Below, in pieces: positions 1-8,476 of a DNA stretch of 64,000 nt (within the stretch, counting starts at the first letter, position 1; the number at the start of each line of letters is the position of its first letter). The position numbers and the translations under genes were made by a program. The notes beneath the pieces are model-generated. The model was given only the letters and a program-made list of their open reading frames with translations, did not search any database and was not told the origin of the DNA. Origin of the DNA: Anaerolineae bacterium (GTDB lineage: Bacteria > Chloroflexota > Anaerolineae > Anaerolineales > Anaerolineaceae); the NCBI GenBank assembly GCA_013178185.1, contig JABLXC010000021.1, forward strand, positions 1 through 64,000, written 5' to 3'.

Positions 1-40
1 GGGTCATGATTTGTAGACGATAGATTTCTCTTTCGCTCAT
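1..40 (-). CDS. Transposase N-terminus, partial
   Basis: The minus strand opens with ATG at 40 and reads MSEREIYRLQIMT before the window ends. The MSERE..RL start resembles integrase-core transposases of ISNCY-type elements, and the position just inside the element's terminal repeats fits. Only 13 codons are visible, so the family is tentative and whether the gene is intact cannot be judged. Confidence 0.5.
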   Translation of the reverse strand, partial: MSEREIYRLQIMT

Positions 41-77
41 GGTGTGTAGTTTGTCCACTTCTCTGTCCCTTTCGTAT

Positions 78-120
78 GGGGACATTTTAACTTTGGTAAA
101 AGGGGACATTTCTACTTTGG
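78..120. repeat. Tandem 19-bp repeats inside the IS end
   Basis: GGGGACATTTTAACTTTGG (78-96) and GGGGACATTTCTACTTTGG (102-120) differ at two positions and are separated by five bases. Such paired repeats near a terminus are probable transposase-binding sites. Confidence 0.65.
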
Positions 121-275
121 CTTAACACAGCTCAAACCCAGCCTTCTCAATTCTCGCACTTTATGTTAAACTCTATGCACTTGGTCAGCAGAATACTTTT
201 GAACTGCTGCCTTTCCGCTCCTGATGTGTTCACAACACAAGACAGGAGCAATCCCGTGGAAAGGAGGTTCCCGCA

Positions 276-560
276 ATGCGTAGTTATGAAATCATGGTTG
301 TGATTCAGCCCGATCTCGATGAGGCTTCTCTTAAAGGTATCCTCGATAAAATCAACGGCTGGATTACTGAGGCCGGTGGTTCAGTAACTAAGACAGATTT
401 GTGGGGCAAACGCCGCCTCGCAAATAAAATTCGCAAGATCAGCGAAGGTGTCTATGTTCTCATGAATGCTCAAATGCCGCCGGCATTTACCCGTGATTTG
501 GAACGCAACTTGCTCTACACAGAGCCGGTCTTGCGCTTCCTAATCACCCATTCGAACTGA
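276..560 (+). CDS. rpsF: 30S ribosomal protein S6
   Basis: A 94-residue protein of normal S6 length. It starts MRSYEIMVVIQPDLDE and contains the WGKRRLANKI core and the VLRFLITH end typical of S6, a small-subunit platform protein that pairs with S18 on 16S rRNA. The start is fixed by a strong AAGGAGG at 261-267, nine bases before the ATG. It leads the classic rpsF-ssb-rpsR cluster; rplI, often next in other bacteria, is absent. Bases 128-275 between the IS end and this gene presumably hold the promoter, but I cannot pick one box pair with confidence. Confidence 0.96.
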   Translation: MRSYEIMVVIQPDLDEASLKGILDKINGWITEAGGSVTKTDLWGKRRLANKIRKISEGVYVLMNAQMPPAFTRDLERNLLYTEPVLRFLITHSN

Positions 561-613
561 TCAATGCTCTCATGGGATGTTCTTGTCTCAAGCAGATCAA
601 GGAGTTTTAGAAG

Positions 614-1018
614 ATGAGCCGGGGATTGAATAAAGTAATGATCATTGGGCATCTCGGGCGTGATCCTGAAATGCGTTACACCCCTTCTGGGCGTCCGGTG
701 ACCACTTTCACAGTGGCTACCAGTCGTAGCTGGAATACCTCTGATGGGGAAAGACATTCAGAGACAGAATGGTTCAATGTGGTCTCATGGGGAAACCTTG
801 CAGAAATTTGCAAACAATATCTCTCCAAAGGCCAGCAGGTCTATGTCGAGGGGCGGCTACAAACCCGCCGCTGGGATGATTCAGAAGGGGTAAAGCACAC
901 AAGCATAGAAATTGTAGCCAATGAAATGATGATCCTTGGTGATCGCCGTGAGGCGAATAATGTTTCGGGTGGTATCGAACCCGAAACTTCAGAAATCGAT
1001 GATGAATACCCATTTTAA
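614..1018 (+). CDS. ssb: Single-stranded DNA-binding protein
   Basis: A 134-residue OB-fold SSB. It begins with MSRGLNKVMIIGHLGRDPE and has the TEWFNVVSWGNLAEICKQYL and VYVEGRLQTR segments of the family. The C-terminus ends in acidic residues plus PF (DDEYPF), the tail that recruits replication and repair partners. An AAGGAG lies at 600-605. It sits between S6 and S18 as in most bacteria, so it is expected to be co-transcribed with them. The protein coats single-stranded DNA in replication, recombination and repair. Confidence 0.95.
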   Translation: MSRGLNKVMIIGHLGRDPEMRYTPSGRPVTTFTVATSRSWNTSDGERHSETEWFNVVSWGNLAEICKQYLSKGQQVYVEGRLQTRRWDDSEGVKHTSIEIVANEMMILGDRREANNVSGGIEPETSEIDDEYPF

Positions 1019-1033
1019 GTTGGAGTAAGTTAA

Positions 1034-1309
1034 ATGGCTGACGAAAATGTTAACGAGCAGGAACGATCAGGTCCAAGGCGGTTTATCGCCCGCCCAAAGA
1101 TCTGTCAGTTCTGTGCAGAAAAAAACACAGTAATTGACTATAAACAGGTCGAATTATTACGACGATATGTCACCGAAGAGGGCAAAATCCGCCCGCGGCG
1201 ACAGACAGGCACGTGCGCAAGACACCAGCGCGCTCTTGCAAGAGAAATTAAACGCGCTCGCCATGTTGCTTTGATCCCCTTCACCTTTGAAACATTCGAC
1301 GAATCATAA
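1034..1309 (+). CDS. rpsR: 30S ribosomal protein S18
   Basis: A 91-residue S18 protein. The family core is visible: CQFCAEK, then [23 protein letters not shown] and [21 protein letters not shown]18 binds S6 and helps form the platform of the small subunit. The two N-terminal cysteines plus the later Cys and His are compatible with a zinc-binding S18 variant, which I infer rather than prove. It starts 15 bases after ssb stops, so the three genes form one transcript. Confidence 0.95.
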   Translation: MADENVNEQERSGPRRFIARPKICQFCAEKNTVIDYKQVELLRRYVTEEGKIRPRRQTGTCARHQRALAREIKRARHVALIPFTFETFDES

Positions 1310-1330
1310 TCCTCTGAGGCTGTGATAAAA

Positions 1331-1374
1331 AGCTATGGGGCATAAAGTGCAAAGGATGCACCATGCCCCATGCT
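1331..1374 (+). terminator. Long hairpin between rpsR and the isomerase gene
   Basis: ATGGGGCAT (1335-1343) pairs with ATGCCCCAT (1363-1371). An inner GTGCA/TGCAC helix (1347-1351 with 1357-1361) and outer AGC/GCT pairs extend it. The following tract is only TTTCATAAAA, so it is a weak terminator or an mRNA-end/attenuation structure. It finishes 16 bases before the next start codon. Confidence 0.55.
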
Positions 1375-1390
1375 TTCATAAAAGGCAACT

Positions 1391-2692
1391 ATGGCGAAAG
1401 AATCTACACCCAAAATTGTTACAAAAAAACATCTGGCACGGCTTGACCGGGAAAATCGCCAACGAAAAATGCTCCAAATTGGCGCCGCCATCATCATTCT
1501 TCTCGTTGTCGGGGTGATCATTTTTGGCATCCTGGACCAAACCCTCCTATTAGATAGAAAAACCGTCGCCCGTGTGGGAAACGACAAAATAACAGTCGCC
1601 GAATTCAAAAAACAGGTGCAATTCTCGCGTTGGCAAATGATCAAACAGTACGAAAGTTCATTGCAGATATATCAAATGCTCGGCGCAGATCCTAACTACG
1701 GCGCTTCGTTCTTGAACAGCATGCGCCAGATCCAAAGCCAACTAAGCCCCGAAAATGCGACCACCCTGGCAAGCTCTGTATTGGATCAACTGGTAACGGA
1801 ACGGATCATCAAGCAAGAAGCCGAAAAACGCGGCATCACCGTCACAGATGCAGAGGTGCAAGAGGCGCTTCAATCAGCTTTCAATTATTACCCCAACGGC
1901 ATTCCTACTCCCACCATCACACCCACCCTGGCTGTCACATCAACGTTATCTCCTCAGCAATTGACCCTCGTCCCGCCAACTGCTACCGCAACCTTGCCGC
2001 CGACACCCGAGGCAACGACCGCTCCAACCGAAACCCCCACCCCCACAGCGACAGTTGATCCTGCGCTTCCCTCGCCAACCCCACTTCCCACTGCCACACC
2101 CTACACCGAAGAAGGCTTCAAAAAAGTGATTGAAGATTACATGGCCCAACTCACCGAAGTCGGACTGAGCGAAAGTGATCTTCGACAGATCATCCACGCC
2201 AGTCTGCTCAGGAACAAAGTGTATGAGGCCATCACCGCAGATGTCCAGCACGAAGAAGAACAGGTTTGGGCACGCCATATTCTTCTGAAGGACGAAGCCC
2301 AAGCGCAGGATGTTTTGAAACGTCTTAATAATGGCGAAGCCTGGGACAAACTCGCCGCGGAATTATCACAGGATACCAGCAACAAGGACAAAGGTGGAGA
2401 TTTGGGATGGTTCGGCCGCGGGCAAATGGTGGCAGAATTTGAAGACGCCGCCTTCAAACTGAAAATTGGCGAAATCAGCGCCCCGGTAAAAACGCAGTTC
2501 GGTGTCCACATCATCCAGGTCATCGGCCATGAAGTCAGACCGCTGACCGACTCATCCTACGAAGCATTGCGCCAGAAAAAATTTGATGAATGGCTGCAAA
2601 CTCAAAAGCAAAATCTCAAAATCGAAAAATACGATCTCTGGATGAACGTTATCCCCGTAGTGCCGACCTTGCCCCCTGATTTGATCTTATAA
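1391..2692 (+). CDS. Membrane-anchored PpiC-type peptidyl-prolyl isomerase
   Basis: 433 residues. A single hydrophobic segment near residues 28-50 anchors the protein; a SurA-like chaperone region follows (about 55-170, with LVTERIIKQEAEKRGITVTD). Next is a Pro/Thr-rich linker (about 175-240) and then a parvulin domain near 290-385, with ARHILL, the GGDLGWFGRGQMV motif and GVHIIQV. The expected role is folding of exported proteins on the outer face of the membrane, like PrsA/SurA. The start ATG has only a weak AAGGCA upstream and lies just past a hairpin. A bidirectional terminator follows. Confidence 0.87.
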   Translation: MAKESTPKIVTKKHLARLDRENRQRKMLQIGAAIIILLVVGVIIFGILDQTLLLDRKTVARVGNDKITVAEFKKQVQFSRWQMIKQYESSLQIYQMLGADPNYGASFLNSMRQIQSQLSPENATTLASSVLDQLVTERIIKQEAEKRGITVTDAEVQEALQSAFNYYPNGIPTPTITPTLAVTSTLSPQQLTLVPPTATATLPPTPEATTAPTETPTPTATVDPALPSPTPLPTATPYTEEGFKKVIEDYMAQLTEVGLSESDLRQIIHASLLRNKVYEAITADVQHEEEQVWARHILLKDEAQAQDVLKRLNNGEAWDKLAAELSQDTSNKDKGGDLGWFGRGQMVAEFEDAAFKLKIGEISAPVKTQFGVHIIQVIGHEVRPLTDSSYEALRQKKFDEWLQTQKQNLKIEKYDLWMNVIPVVPTLPPDLIL

Positions 2693-2710
2693 AAGCGCTT
2701 TCGAAAAGAA

Positions 2711-2745
2711 AAGCCGGCGACTCTTTCCAGGTTGCCGGCTTTTTT
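2711..2745. terminator. Bidirectional intrinsic terminator
   Basis: AGCCGGC (2712-2718) pairs with GCCGGCT (2734-2740) and is followed by T at 2740-2745. On the other strand the stem is followed by TTTTCTTTTCG. It lies between the convergent isomerase gene and smc, whose stop codon is at 2746-2748. Confidence 0.85.
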
Positions 2746-5700
2746 CTAGCCCACCATCTCTTCGCTGAGTTCATCCAGCCGCAAGCTGATCAACTGGCTG
2801 GCGGAATCCCGCCCCATCGTCACCCCATAGATGACTCCTGCCGTCTGGACCGTATTCCGGTTATGAGTGATCACGATAAACTGCGTCGTTTTGCTGAGCT
2901 CACTCAGAAGTTCGCAAAAGCGGCCAACATTGGCCTCATCCAGCATTGCATCCACTTCATCTAAAACACAAAATGGCGTTGGCGAAATTTTTAACAACGA
3001 AAAAATCAAAGCCACAGCTGTTAGACTGCGTTCACCCCCAGAGAGCAGAGAGAGACCCTGCTCTCTACGGCCCGGCAGACGAGCTTCAATATCAATGCCA
3101 GCATCGGTTGGGTTTTCTTCATCAGTCAATAGCAAGCGAGCCGAACCGCCTCCAAACAAGCGCGTAAACATCTGGCGGAACTCAACAGCCACCGCGTCAA
3201 AAGTCTTTTTGAACTCCCGCCGCATTAATTCATCTAATTCACCAATCACACGCCGCAGGTCCGTATCGGCCTTTTCCAAATCCTCCACCTGATTTTTCAA
3301 GAAAAGATATCGCTCTTGGACGGCCTGGTATTCATTCAACGCATCCGGGTTAACAGCTCCCATGCGTCTCAATAAGGATCGTTGCCGGTTGATGTTTTCC
3401 TCAAGATCAGCAGGAATCTCCGCCAGTGCAGGCAGTTCGGCCACCATCGAGCCGAGCGGGAGCGGTTCCTGCCCGGCAATATCGGTCGTATACTCGTAGG
3501 AGACCAGGCCAAAATCATCTTCTATTTTGCTGCGCAAAGAAGTCAGCTCTTCGCGTTGTCGAGTGAATTCTAACTGAGCCTGGGCAGCATGGCGCTCAGC
3601 GACCATCACCGCTTGTTGAGTCGCAGCCTGGTTTTCCAGTGTCGCGTTATAGGCCGCCTCGATCGATTCCAGTTCTTTTTCAGCAGGTTCGATCATTCTC
3701 CTTGCCGAATCGATCTTCTGATTCAGCGCCGTTTCCTCAACTCTTAAGGCGGCCCTCAAGCGCTCCAATTCCTGAAGCTGTGCTTCTAAACCTTCTAACC
3801 GCTCTTTGATAGACTGTTTCCGGACCTGGCTGTCTTTTAGAGACTGTTCATGCTCAGCCAGGCGCGCTTCGGCGCTCATAACAGCCTGTCTGGCAACCGC
3901 TGCATTGGTGTTCCAATGAGCCACCTGAGCTTGTAATTCATCAAGGGGCAAATCCAAAAGCCGGCGCGATTGTGCTTTGACCTTACTGCTGAGCAATTCG
4001 ATTTTCTGTGATTCTTCGGAAATCGCCGTAGTTGCTTTCTCCAATTCCTCTCGCCCCTTCGCGAGCTGGCCTTCAACTTCAGATGCCTGGTTTTTATGCC
4101 AGCCCATTCGCTGGCGAGCCTGCTCAACCTCCAGTTTGGCTTGTTGGCTTGCCTTCTGGGAATCCCTCATCCGCTGGTTGAGGAGGTTCAGCTCTTTGAT
4201 GATTTTTTGCTCATCCGCCGACAGGGTCTCAATCTGTCGATCGAGTTCCTTCTGACTTTGAACGGCGGTTTCCAGTGCCCGATCAAGTTCCTCTAAACGG
4301 TCTCGAAGCTCCCGCTTCTGACGGGGCCTGGCGATCACCGCCGCCCGATTATCCTGCCCGGCAATAACAACCCCACCCCGGTAGAACACTTCTCCCCGCA
4401 AGGTTACTACACACACCGTCTCAGGCAACTCATCAAGGATCGAATACGCAGCCTTACGGTCGTTTACTAAAACCACATTTCCGAGCAAATGGGTTATCAG
4501 GTTCTTGATATTCTTAGGCGCTTTTACAAGATCGCTGGCTCTTCCCAGGATTTTCGAGTTGGCTGGAATTTTAGGGGGAGTTGCATGGTCGGCTTCTAAG
4601 GGCAAAAAGAGGACTGCTCGACCTTTTTCTTCTGCTTCCAAAAGCACCATGGCATTCTCAGGATCAGCATCGCGATCCAATATGACGCCATCCAGGTATT
4701 CCCCTAACACCGAGGCAATCGCCTTTTCGTATTCTGCCGGCACATCCAGCATCGCGCTCAGAGGAACGTATTTGCCCTTTAAGTTCCCTTTTTGGGCACT
4801 CTCAAGCAAGAAACGCGCCCCCTGGTTTAAACCGGTAAAGGCTTTTTCTGCCTGTTCTAAAACTTGCAATTGCGCAGCGATTTTTGAGGTTTCTCCCTCC
4901 AACCTGGAGATCGAATCCTGGGCTTCTTTTCTCCGAGTGCTGATTTCCTCCCGCCGACTCCGCAGTTTTTGCAGCTCGCCCTCCGCCTCTTCCACTGCTG
5001 CCTGGGCTTCTTCCGCCAGACGTTCCGACCGCCGGGAGCGAGCTTCCAGATCTCCAAAGGCAGCGGTTTCTTTTTCAAGTGAAGTCTTTGCAGCTTCAAA
5101 AGATCGCTGCAAATTGTCAATCCGGCTTAGTAATTCCTGCTGCCTGGCCTTCAAACGCACCTGGCTAGTCTCCGCCTGTACAAGCTGGTGCCTCATTCCC
5201 TGTAAAACAGCTTCAACCCGATTCCTCTCTTCGGTTCTTTGCCGCAACGAAACATCGGCAAGCTTCGCTTGCTCTTGCGCTGTCTCGAATTCCGATTGCA
5301 AACGAGCGCACTCCTCCGCCAGTGTTTGAAGTTTCTGCTGCCTGAAACGATAATCTTCCTCGAGTCGGGTCAATTCAGCCTGTAAACTATTGCATTGTTC
5401 CACGATGGAGCGCTGGCGCTCCTCCAGAATGGCAAGCTCGCGGCTGACCTTCTCACTTTGTTGATGATATCCGGCAGATTCGGCATGCCACCCATTCAAG
5501 TTGTCACGCAGCAATTGCAGCTTAGCACGCAGCGAACCAAGGTTGTCCTCGACCCCAGCCAGTTTTAATCGCGCTTGTTCAAGGCGAGATTCCTGAACCC
5601 GCAATGTCTCCTTTGAATGAGCCAGCATGTTTTGAACCCGGTGCCAATGATAACCATACCAGTCTCGCAGCAACACCTGCAGATCGGCTTTTATCCGTTC

Positions 5701-6351
5701 ATATTCTTGTGCCTTACGGGCCTGCCGTTCCAGGCTCTGCAGACGCGGCTCCAACTCGCTGAGGATATCCAGCACCCGGTCCAGGTTCCGCCTTGTGTTG
5801 TCTAAACGAGTCAGGGCTTCCTCCCGCCGGCTTCGGAACAAACCAATTCCAGCCGCCTCCTCAAAGAAACGACGGCGTTCATCTGGTTTGAGCGAAAGCG
5901 CAGAATCCACTAGGCCCTGGCCGATAATAGTATAAGTTCGCTCAGCAAGCCCCGATTGCGCCAAAAGCTCTGAGATCTCTTTGAGCCGCACCCTCTGCCC
6001 ATTTAAGAGATATTCATTTTGCCCATCGCGATAAGCTCGTCTGGTAATCGAAACTTCTGAGAAATCAATCGGCAACCAGTTATCTTCATTATTAAAAGTG
6101 ATACTGGCTGAAGCCATGCTGGCGCGAGCACGTTGCTCTGAGCCAGCAAAAATCATATCCTCTGTTTTTCGCCCACGCAGCAATGAATAAGATTGTTCAC
6201 CAAGCACCCAGCGAATTGCATCCGCGACATTTGACTTTCCTGCACCGTTTGGCCCAACCACAGCAGTGATCTGAGCCGGGTATTCCAGCAATGTCCGGCT
6301 TGCAAAAGTTTTATAGCCCTGCATTTCAAGAGATTTTAACCGTGGTGTCAT
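2746..6351 (-). CDS. smc: Chromosome segregation SMC ATPase
   Basis: 1201 residues, normal for bacterial SMC. The N-terminal head has the Walker A motif GPNGAGKSN at 33-41. Two long coiled coils flank a hinge near residues 500-670. The C-terminal head has LLSGGERSLTAVAL and the Walker B segment FCVLDEVDAMLDEANV. SMC dimers with the kleisin ScpA extrude and compact DNA; scpA lies about 2 kb away at 8477, and no scpB is visible. AAGGAAGG precedes the ATG. The gene follows rnc after 44 bases, the common rnc-smc arrangement. Confidence 0.97.
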   Translation of the reverse strand: MTPRLKSLEMQGYKTFASRTLLEYPAQITAVVGPNGAGKSNVADAIRWVLGEQSYSLLRGRKTEDMIFAGSEQRARASMASASITFNNEDNWLPIDFSEVSITRRAYRDGQNEYLLNGQRVRLKEISELLAQSGLAERTYTIIGQGLVDSALSLKPDERRRFFEEAAGIGLFRSRREEALTRLDNTRRNLDRVLDILSELEPRLQSLERQARKAQEYERIKADLQVLLRDWYGYHWHRVQNMLAHSKETLRVQESRLEQARLKLAGVEDNLGSLRAKLQLLRDNLNGWHAESAGYHQQSEKVSRELAILEERQRSIVEQCNSLQAELTRLEEDYRFRQQKLQTLAEECARLQSEFETAQEQAKLADVSLRQRTEERNRVEAVLQGMRHQLVQAETSQVRLKARQQELLSRIDNLQRSFEAAKTSLEKETAAFGDLEARSRRSERLAEEAQAAVEEAEGELQKLRSRREEISTRRKEAQDSISRLEGETSKIAAQLQVLEQAEKAFTGLNQGARFLLESAQKGNLKGKYVPLSAMLDVPAEYEKAIASVLGEYLDGVILDRDADPENAMVLLEAEEKGRAVLFLPLEADHATPPKIPANSKILGRASDLVKAPKNIKNLITHLLGNVVLVNDRKAAYSILDELPETVCVVTLRGEVFYRGGVVIAGQDNRAAVIARPRQKRELRDRLEELDRALETAVQSQKELDRQIETLSADEQKIIKELNLLNQRMRDSQKASQQAKLEVEQARQRMGWHKNQASEVEGQLAKGREELEKATTAISEESQKIELLSSKVKAQSRRLLDLPLDELQAQVAHWNTNAAVARQAVMSAEARLAEHEQSLKDSQVRKQSIKERLEGLEAQLQELERLRAALRVEETALNQKIDSARRMIEPAEKELESIEAAYNATLENQAATQQAVMVAERHAAQAQLEFTRQREELTSLRSKIEDDFGLVSYEYTTDIAGQEPLPLGSMVAELPALAEIPADLEENINRQRSLLRRMGAVNPDALNEYQAVQERYLFLKNQVEDLEKADTDLRRVIGELDELMRREFKKTFDAVAVEFRQMFTRLFGGGSARLLLTDEENPTDAGIDIEARLPGRREQGLSLLSGGERSLTAVALIFSLLKISPTPFCVLDEVDAMLDEANVGRFCELLSELSKTTQFIVITHNRNTVQTAGVIYGVTMGRDSASQLISLRLDELSEEMVG

Positions 6352-6395
6352 CCGCCTTCCTTATATCGTCATCAAAGGGAATTGCTGGGTGAGGC

Positions 6396-7118
6396 TTACG
6401 ATATCAACCCGAGCCGCAGAAGGGCATCATGTGCCGCTGCCTTCGTCGCTGCTTGCTTACTCGACCCGCTACCGCTTCCATATACAACGCCATCCACGAT
6501 AACATCAACTTCAAAAACCTTAGAGTGATCCGGCCCCGTTGCGTTCCTGGTTACATATTGAGGCGTCGAAAAACCTTGGGCTTGCGCCCATTCTTGAAAA
6601 CTAGATTTCGGATCTTCATTTTTATGGTTGATCAAGATATCCTCAGCCGCCTCTTCTAAAAACGGCGAGATGAACTTTTGGACAGCTTCGATCCCCTGAT
6701 CCAGGTAGATAGCCCCTATAAGTGCTTCAAAAGTATCACACAAGAGAGCTGGACGATTACGCCCTCCTCCCTGAATCTCGCCTCTTCCCAATCGCATCGC
6801 ATTTCCAAGTTGAATCTGGCTTGCAAAATCAGCAAGCTGCTGGGTATGCACCAGCGCAGACCGCATGCGCGTCAGGTCGCCTTCCGGCATCTCTGGATAG
6901 CGATTATATAACCACGCCCCCACCACGAAATCCAAAACCGCATCCCCCAAGAACTCAAGCCGTTCGTTGTCTTCGATTGCATCTGCATGCTCATTTAGAA
7001 AAGAGCGGTGCGTCAAAGCGCGGCTGAGAAGCAGAAAATCATTAAATTCCAAACCAAGGCGTACTGCCAGTTCCTGAGGTTTCTCAGGCGCTGATATCGT
7101 CACCTGATTTTCCAACAT
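6396..7118 (-). CDS. rnc: Ribonuclease III
   Basis: 240 residues. The catalytic RNase III domain carries the signature NERLEFLGDAVLD near 50-62, and a second acidic site follows around DTFEALIGAIYLDQG. A double-stranded RNA-binding domain fills the C-terminus (DPKSSFQEWAQ to AAAHDALLRLGL). The enzyme cuts double-stranded RNA, maturing rRNA and processing structured mRNA. GGGAGG precedes the ATG. The 92 bases upstream (7119-7210) separate it from moaDE and hold no gene I can support. Confidence 0.96.
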   Translation of the reverse strand: MLENQVTISAPEKPQELAVRLGLEFNDFLLLSRALTHRSFLNEHADAIEDNERLEFLGDAVLDFVVGAWLYNRYPEMPEGDLTRMRSALVHTQQLADFASQIQLGNAMRLGRGEIQGGGRNRPALLCDTFEALIGAIYLDQGIEAVQKFISPFLEEAAEDILINHKNEDPKSSFQEWAQAQGFSTPQYVTRNATGPDHSKVFEVDVIVDGVVYGSGSGSSKQAATKAAAHDALLRLGLIS

Positions 7119-7210
7119 TATCCTCCCAAGAACTCAGGGAACGTCAACCACTGCTGTCACGTCGTAGATAGTAGCTGGCGCTCCATCAGTTCTTTGTATA
7201 ATGAAATAAT

Positions 7211-7912
7211 CTAATCACCCTCTTGTGGAACGTACTCTCCTTCTATCCATACCTCGCCTTGCGATCCAACTTCTTTTTTCCAAATTGGCACAATCTCTTT
7301 CAACCGATCTATTCCATAGCGCGCCGCCTCAAAAACGCCAGTATCACGATGCGAAGCTGAACACGCGATAATCACCGTTGGGGTGCCTGCATTAAGGCGT
7401 CCAATTCTTTGAACAATGACAATCCCTTCTACCGCCGGCCACTGCGCCCTGATTTCATCTGCCACCTGGCGCATTTTTACTTCTGCCATAGGAAGGTACG
7501 CCTCATATTCTAATAATACGGTTTCCCGCTCCGTTCCTCGGCTTGTCTTTCCCCTGACGATTCCAGTAAAAACACAAACAGCGCCGGTCGTTGTAGTGGT
7601 AATGTCTGCCACAAGCGCATTCAAATCAATTAAATCGGTTGTCACCTGGCAAATCGTCAAAGGCTCAGAACCACCGCTCACTGGTGGGAAAAGGCCAATT
7701 TCGGCTTCTTCTGGGATAATGTCATGATCAAAGGCAAAATCTCTGTTGACAGAAACCAGTGCGCGTTCAATCAGGGGTTGATGTTCTGGAAAATTTGAGC
7801 TAAGCATTTGTTTAAACTCGGCTACATTAATCCCTGGCTCCAAATCCAGTTCGATTTCACCCTTACCAACGCGCTCTCTTAAGGAAGCAAACAATAATAC
7901 TCTTACATTCAT
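7211..7912 (-). CDS. moaD-moaE: Fused molybdopterin synthase, MoaD-MoaE
   Basis: 233 residues. Residues 1-81 are a ubiquitin-like MoaD (VRVLLFASLRERVG, then EIGLFPPVSGG), whose Gly-Gly normally forms the free thiocarboxylated end. Residues from about 84 on are MoaE (GAVCVFTGIVRG, EYEAYLPMAEVKMRQ, HRIG-type core, and VPIWKKE with the catalytic lysines). The enzyme puts two sulfurs into precursor Z to make molybdopterin. Here the GG is internal (80-81), so sulfur loading should need cleavage after it, as reported for mycobacterial MoaX. It starts five bases after moaC ends, giving a two-gene moaC-moaDE operon. Confidence 0.9.
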   Translation of the reverse strand: MNVRVLLFASLRERVGKGEIELDLEPGINVAEFKQMLSSNFPEHQPLIERALVSVNRDFAFDHDIIPEEAEIGLFPPVSGGSEPLTICQVTTDLIDLNALVADITTTTTGAVCVFTGIVRGKTSRGTERETVLLEYEAYLPMAEVKMRQVADEIRAQWPAVEGIVIVQRIGRLNAGTPTVIIACSASHRDTGVFEAARYGIDRLKEIVPIWKKEVGSQGEVWIEGEYVPQEGD

Positions 7913-7917
7913 AAACG

Positions 7918-8403
7918 TTACTCGTTGTACAGATCTCCGCTCAAACCGCCATGTTTTTCAATCAGGCGGATATTTTGTATCCGTCCAGTTTTTTCAACTG
8001 CTTTCACCATATCATACACCGTAAGCGCCGCGACAGAAACAGCGGTAAGCGCTTCCATCTCAACACCAGTTTTACCATAAGTGTGAACCCTGGCCGTGAT
8101 CTCTACGCCAGGTAATTCAGGATTGATCCTCAAGTTGACATCAATTTCATGGACCGGAATAGGATGGCAAAGCGGAATGAGTTCAGATGTCTTCTTAGCG
8201 GCCATGATCCCTGCAAGCTGCGCCACCGACAAGACATCTCCTTTCTTCATTAATCCTTCCCGAATTAACTCAACCGTTTCCGGTTTTAGGTGCACCTCTC
8301 CTTTCGCTACAGCAGTGCGTTTAGTATCTGGTTTCGCTCCGACATCCACCATCTTGGCAGAACCTTGTTCATCAATATGAGACAATTTTCTTGAAGCCAT
8401 CAT
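7918..8403 (-). CDS. moaC: Cyclic pyranopterin monophosphate synthase
   Basis: 161 residues. MoaC hallmarks are all present: [18 protein letters not shown] near the start, the LCHPIP loop, and [22 protein letters not shown]. With MoaA (not in this window) it converts GTP to cyclic pyranopterin, the first step of molybdenum cofactor synthesis. There is no Shine-Dalgarno; a TATAAT box at 8410-8415 (minus strand) lies six bases before the ATG, so the mRNA is probably leaderless. A second ATG at 8400 is an alternative start. Confidence 0.95.
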   Translation of the reverse strand: MMASRKLSHIDEQGSAKMVDVGAKPDTKRTAVAKGEVHLKPETVELIREGLMKKGDVLSVAQLAGIMAAKKTSELIPLCHPIPVHEIDVNLRINPELPGVEITARVHTYGKTGVEMEALTAVSVAALTVYDMVKAVEKTGRIQNIRLIEKHGGLSGDLYNE

Positions 8404-8476
8404 AATGAAATTATAACCGTTTCAGTTTCGATACGAAAGCCAAAAACCCAGGTTGGCATCTGATATAATCATTTTC
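8404..8476. promoter_or_regulatory. Back-to-back promoters for moaC and scpA
   Basis: This 73-bp gap carries TATAAT on the minus strand (8415-8410), six bases before the moaC ATG, and TGATATAAT on the plus strand (8461-8469), seven bases before the scpA GTG. The second is an extended -10 box. No convincing -35 box is visible for either. Both positions would put the transcription start at or within a few bases of the start codon. Confidence 0.7.

Larger units (their letters stand above)
1..127 (-). mobile_element. End of an insertion sequence, cut by the window edge
   Basis: On the minus strand this stretch starts with TGTTAAGCC at 127 and carries two near-identical 19-bp direct repeats (102-120 and 78-96) of the form GGGGACATTT..ACTTTGG. 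A transposase-like start codon follows at 40. Terminal TGT, tandem transposase-binding repeats and an N-terminus of the type MSERE..RL are what I know from ISNCY/IS481-like elements with an integrase-core transposase; the family name is from memory. The element runs off the left side, so its other end and target duplication cannot be seen. It ends about 150 bp before rpsF. Confidence 0.6.

Noticed and set aside
4505-5329. Open frame of 274 codons on the plus strand inside smc
   Set aside because: It is Ser/Arg/Lys-rich antisense of the coiled-coil region, has no family features and no ribosome site; smc itself is certain.
7119-7210. Short in-frame reading after the moaDE stop, ending ATIYDVTAVVDVP
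   Set aside because: It looks protein-like but has no start codon or ribosome site, and is only about 30 codons after a stop; read-through or a gene remnant cannot be supported.
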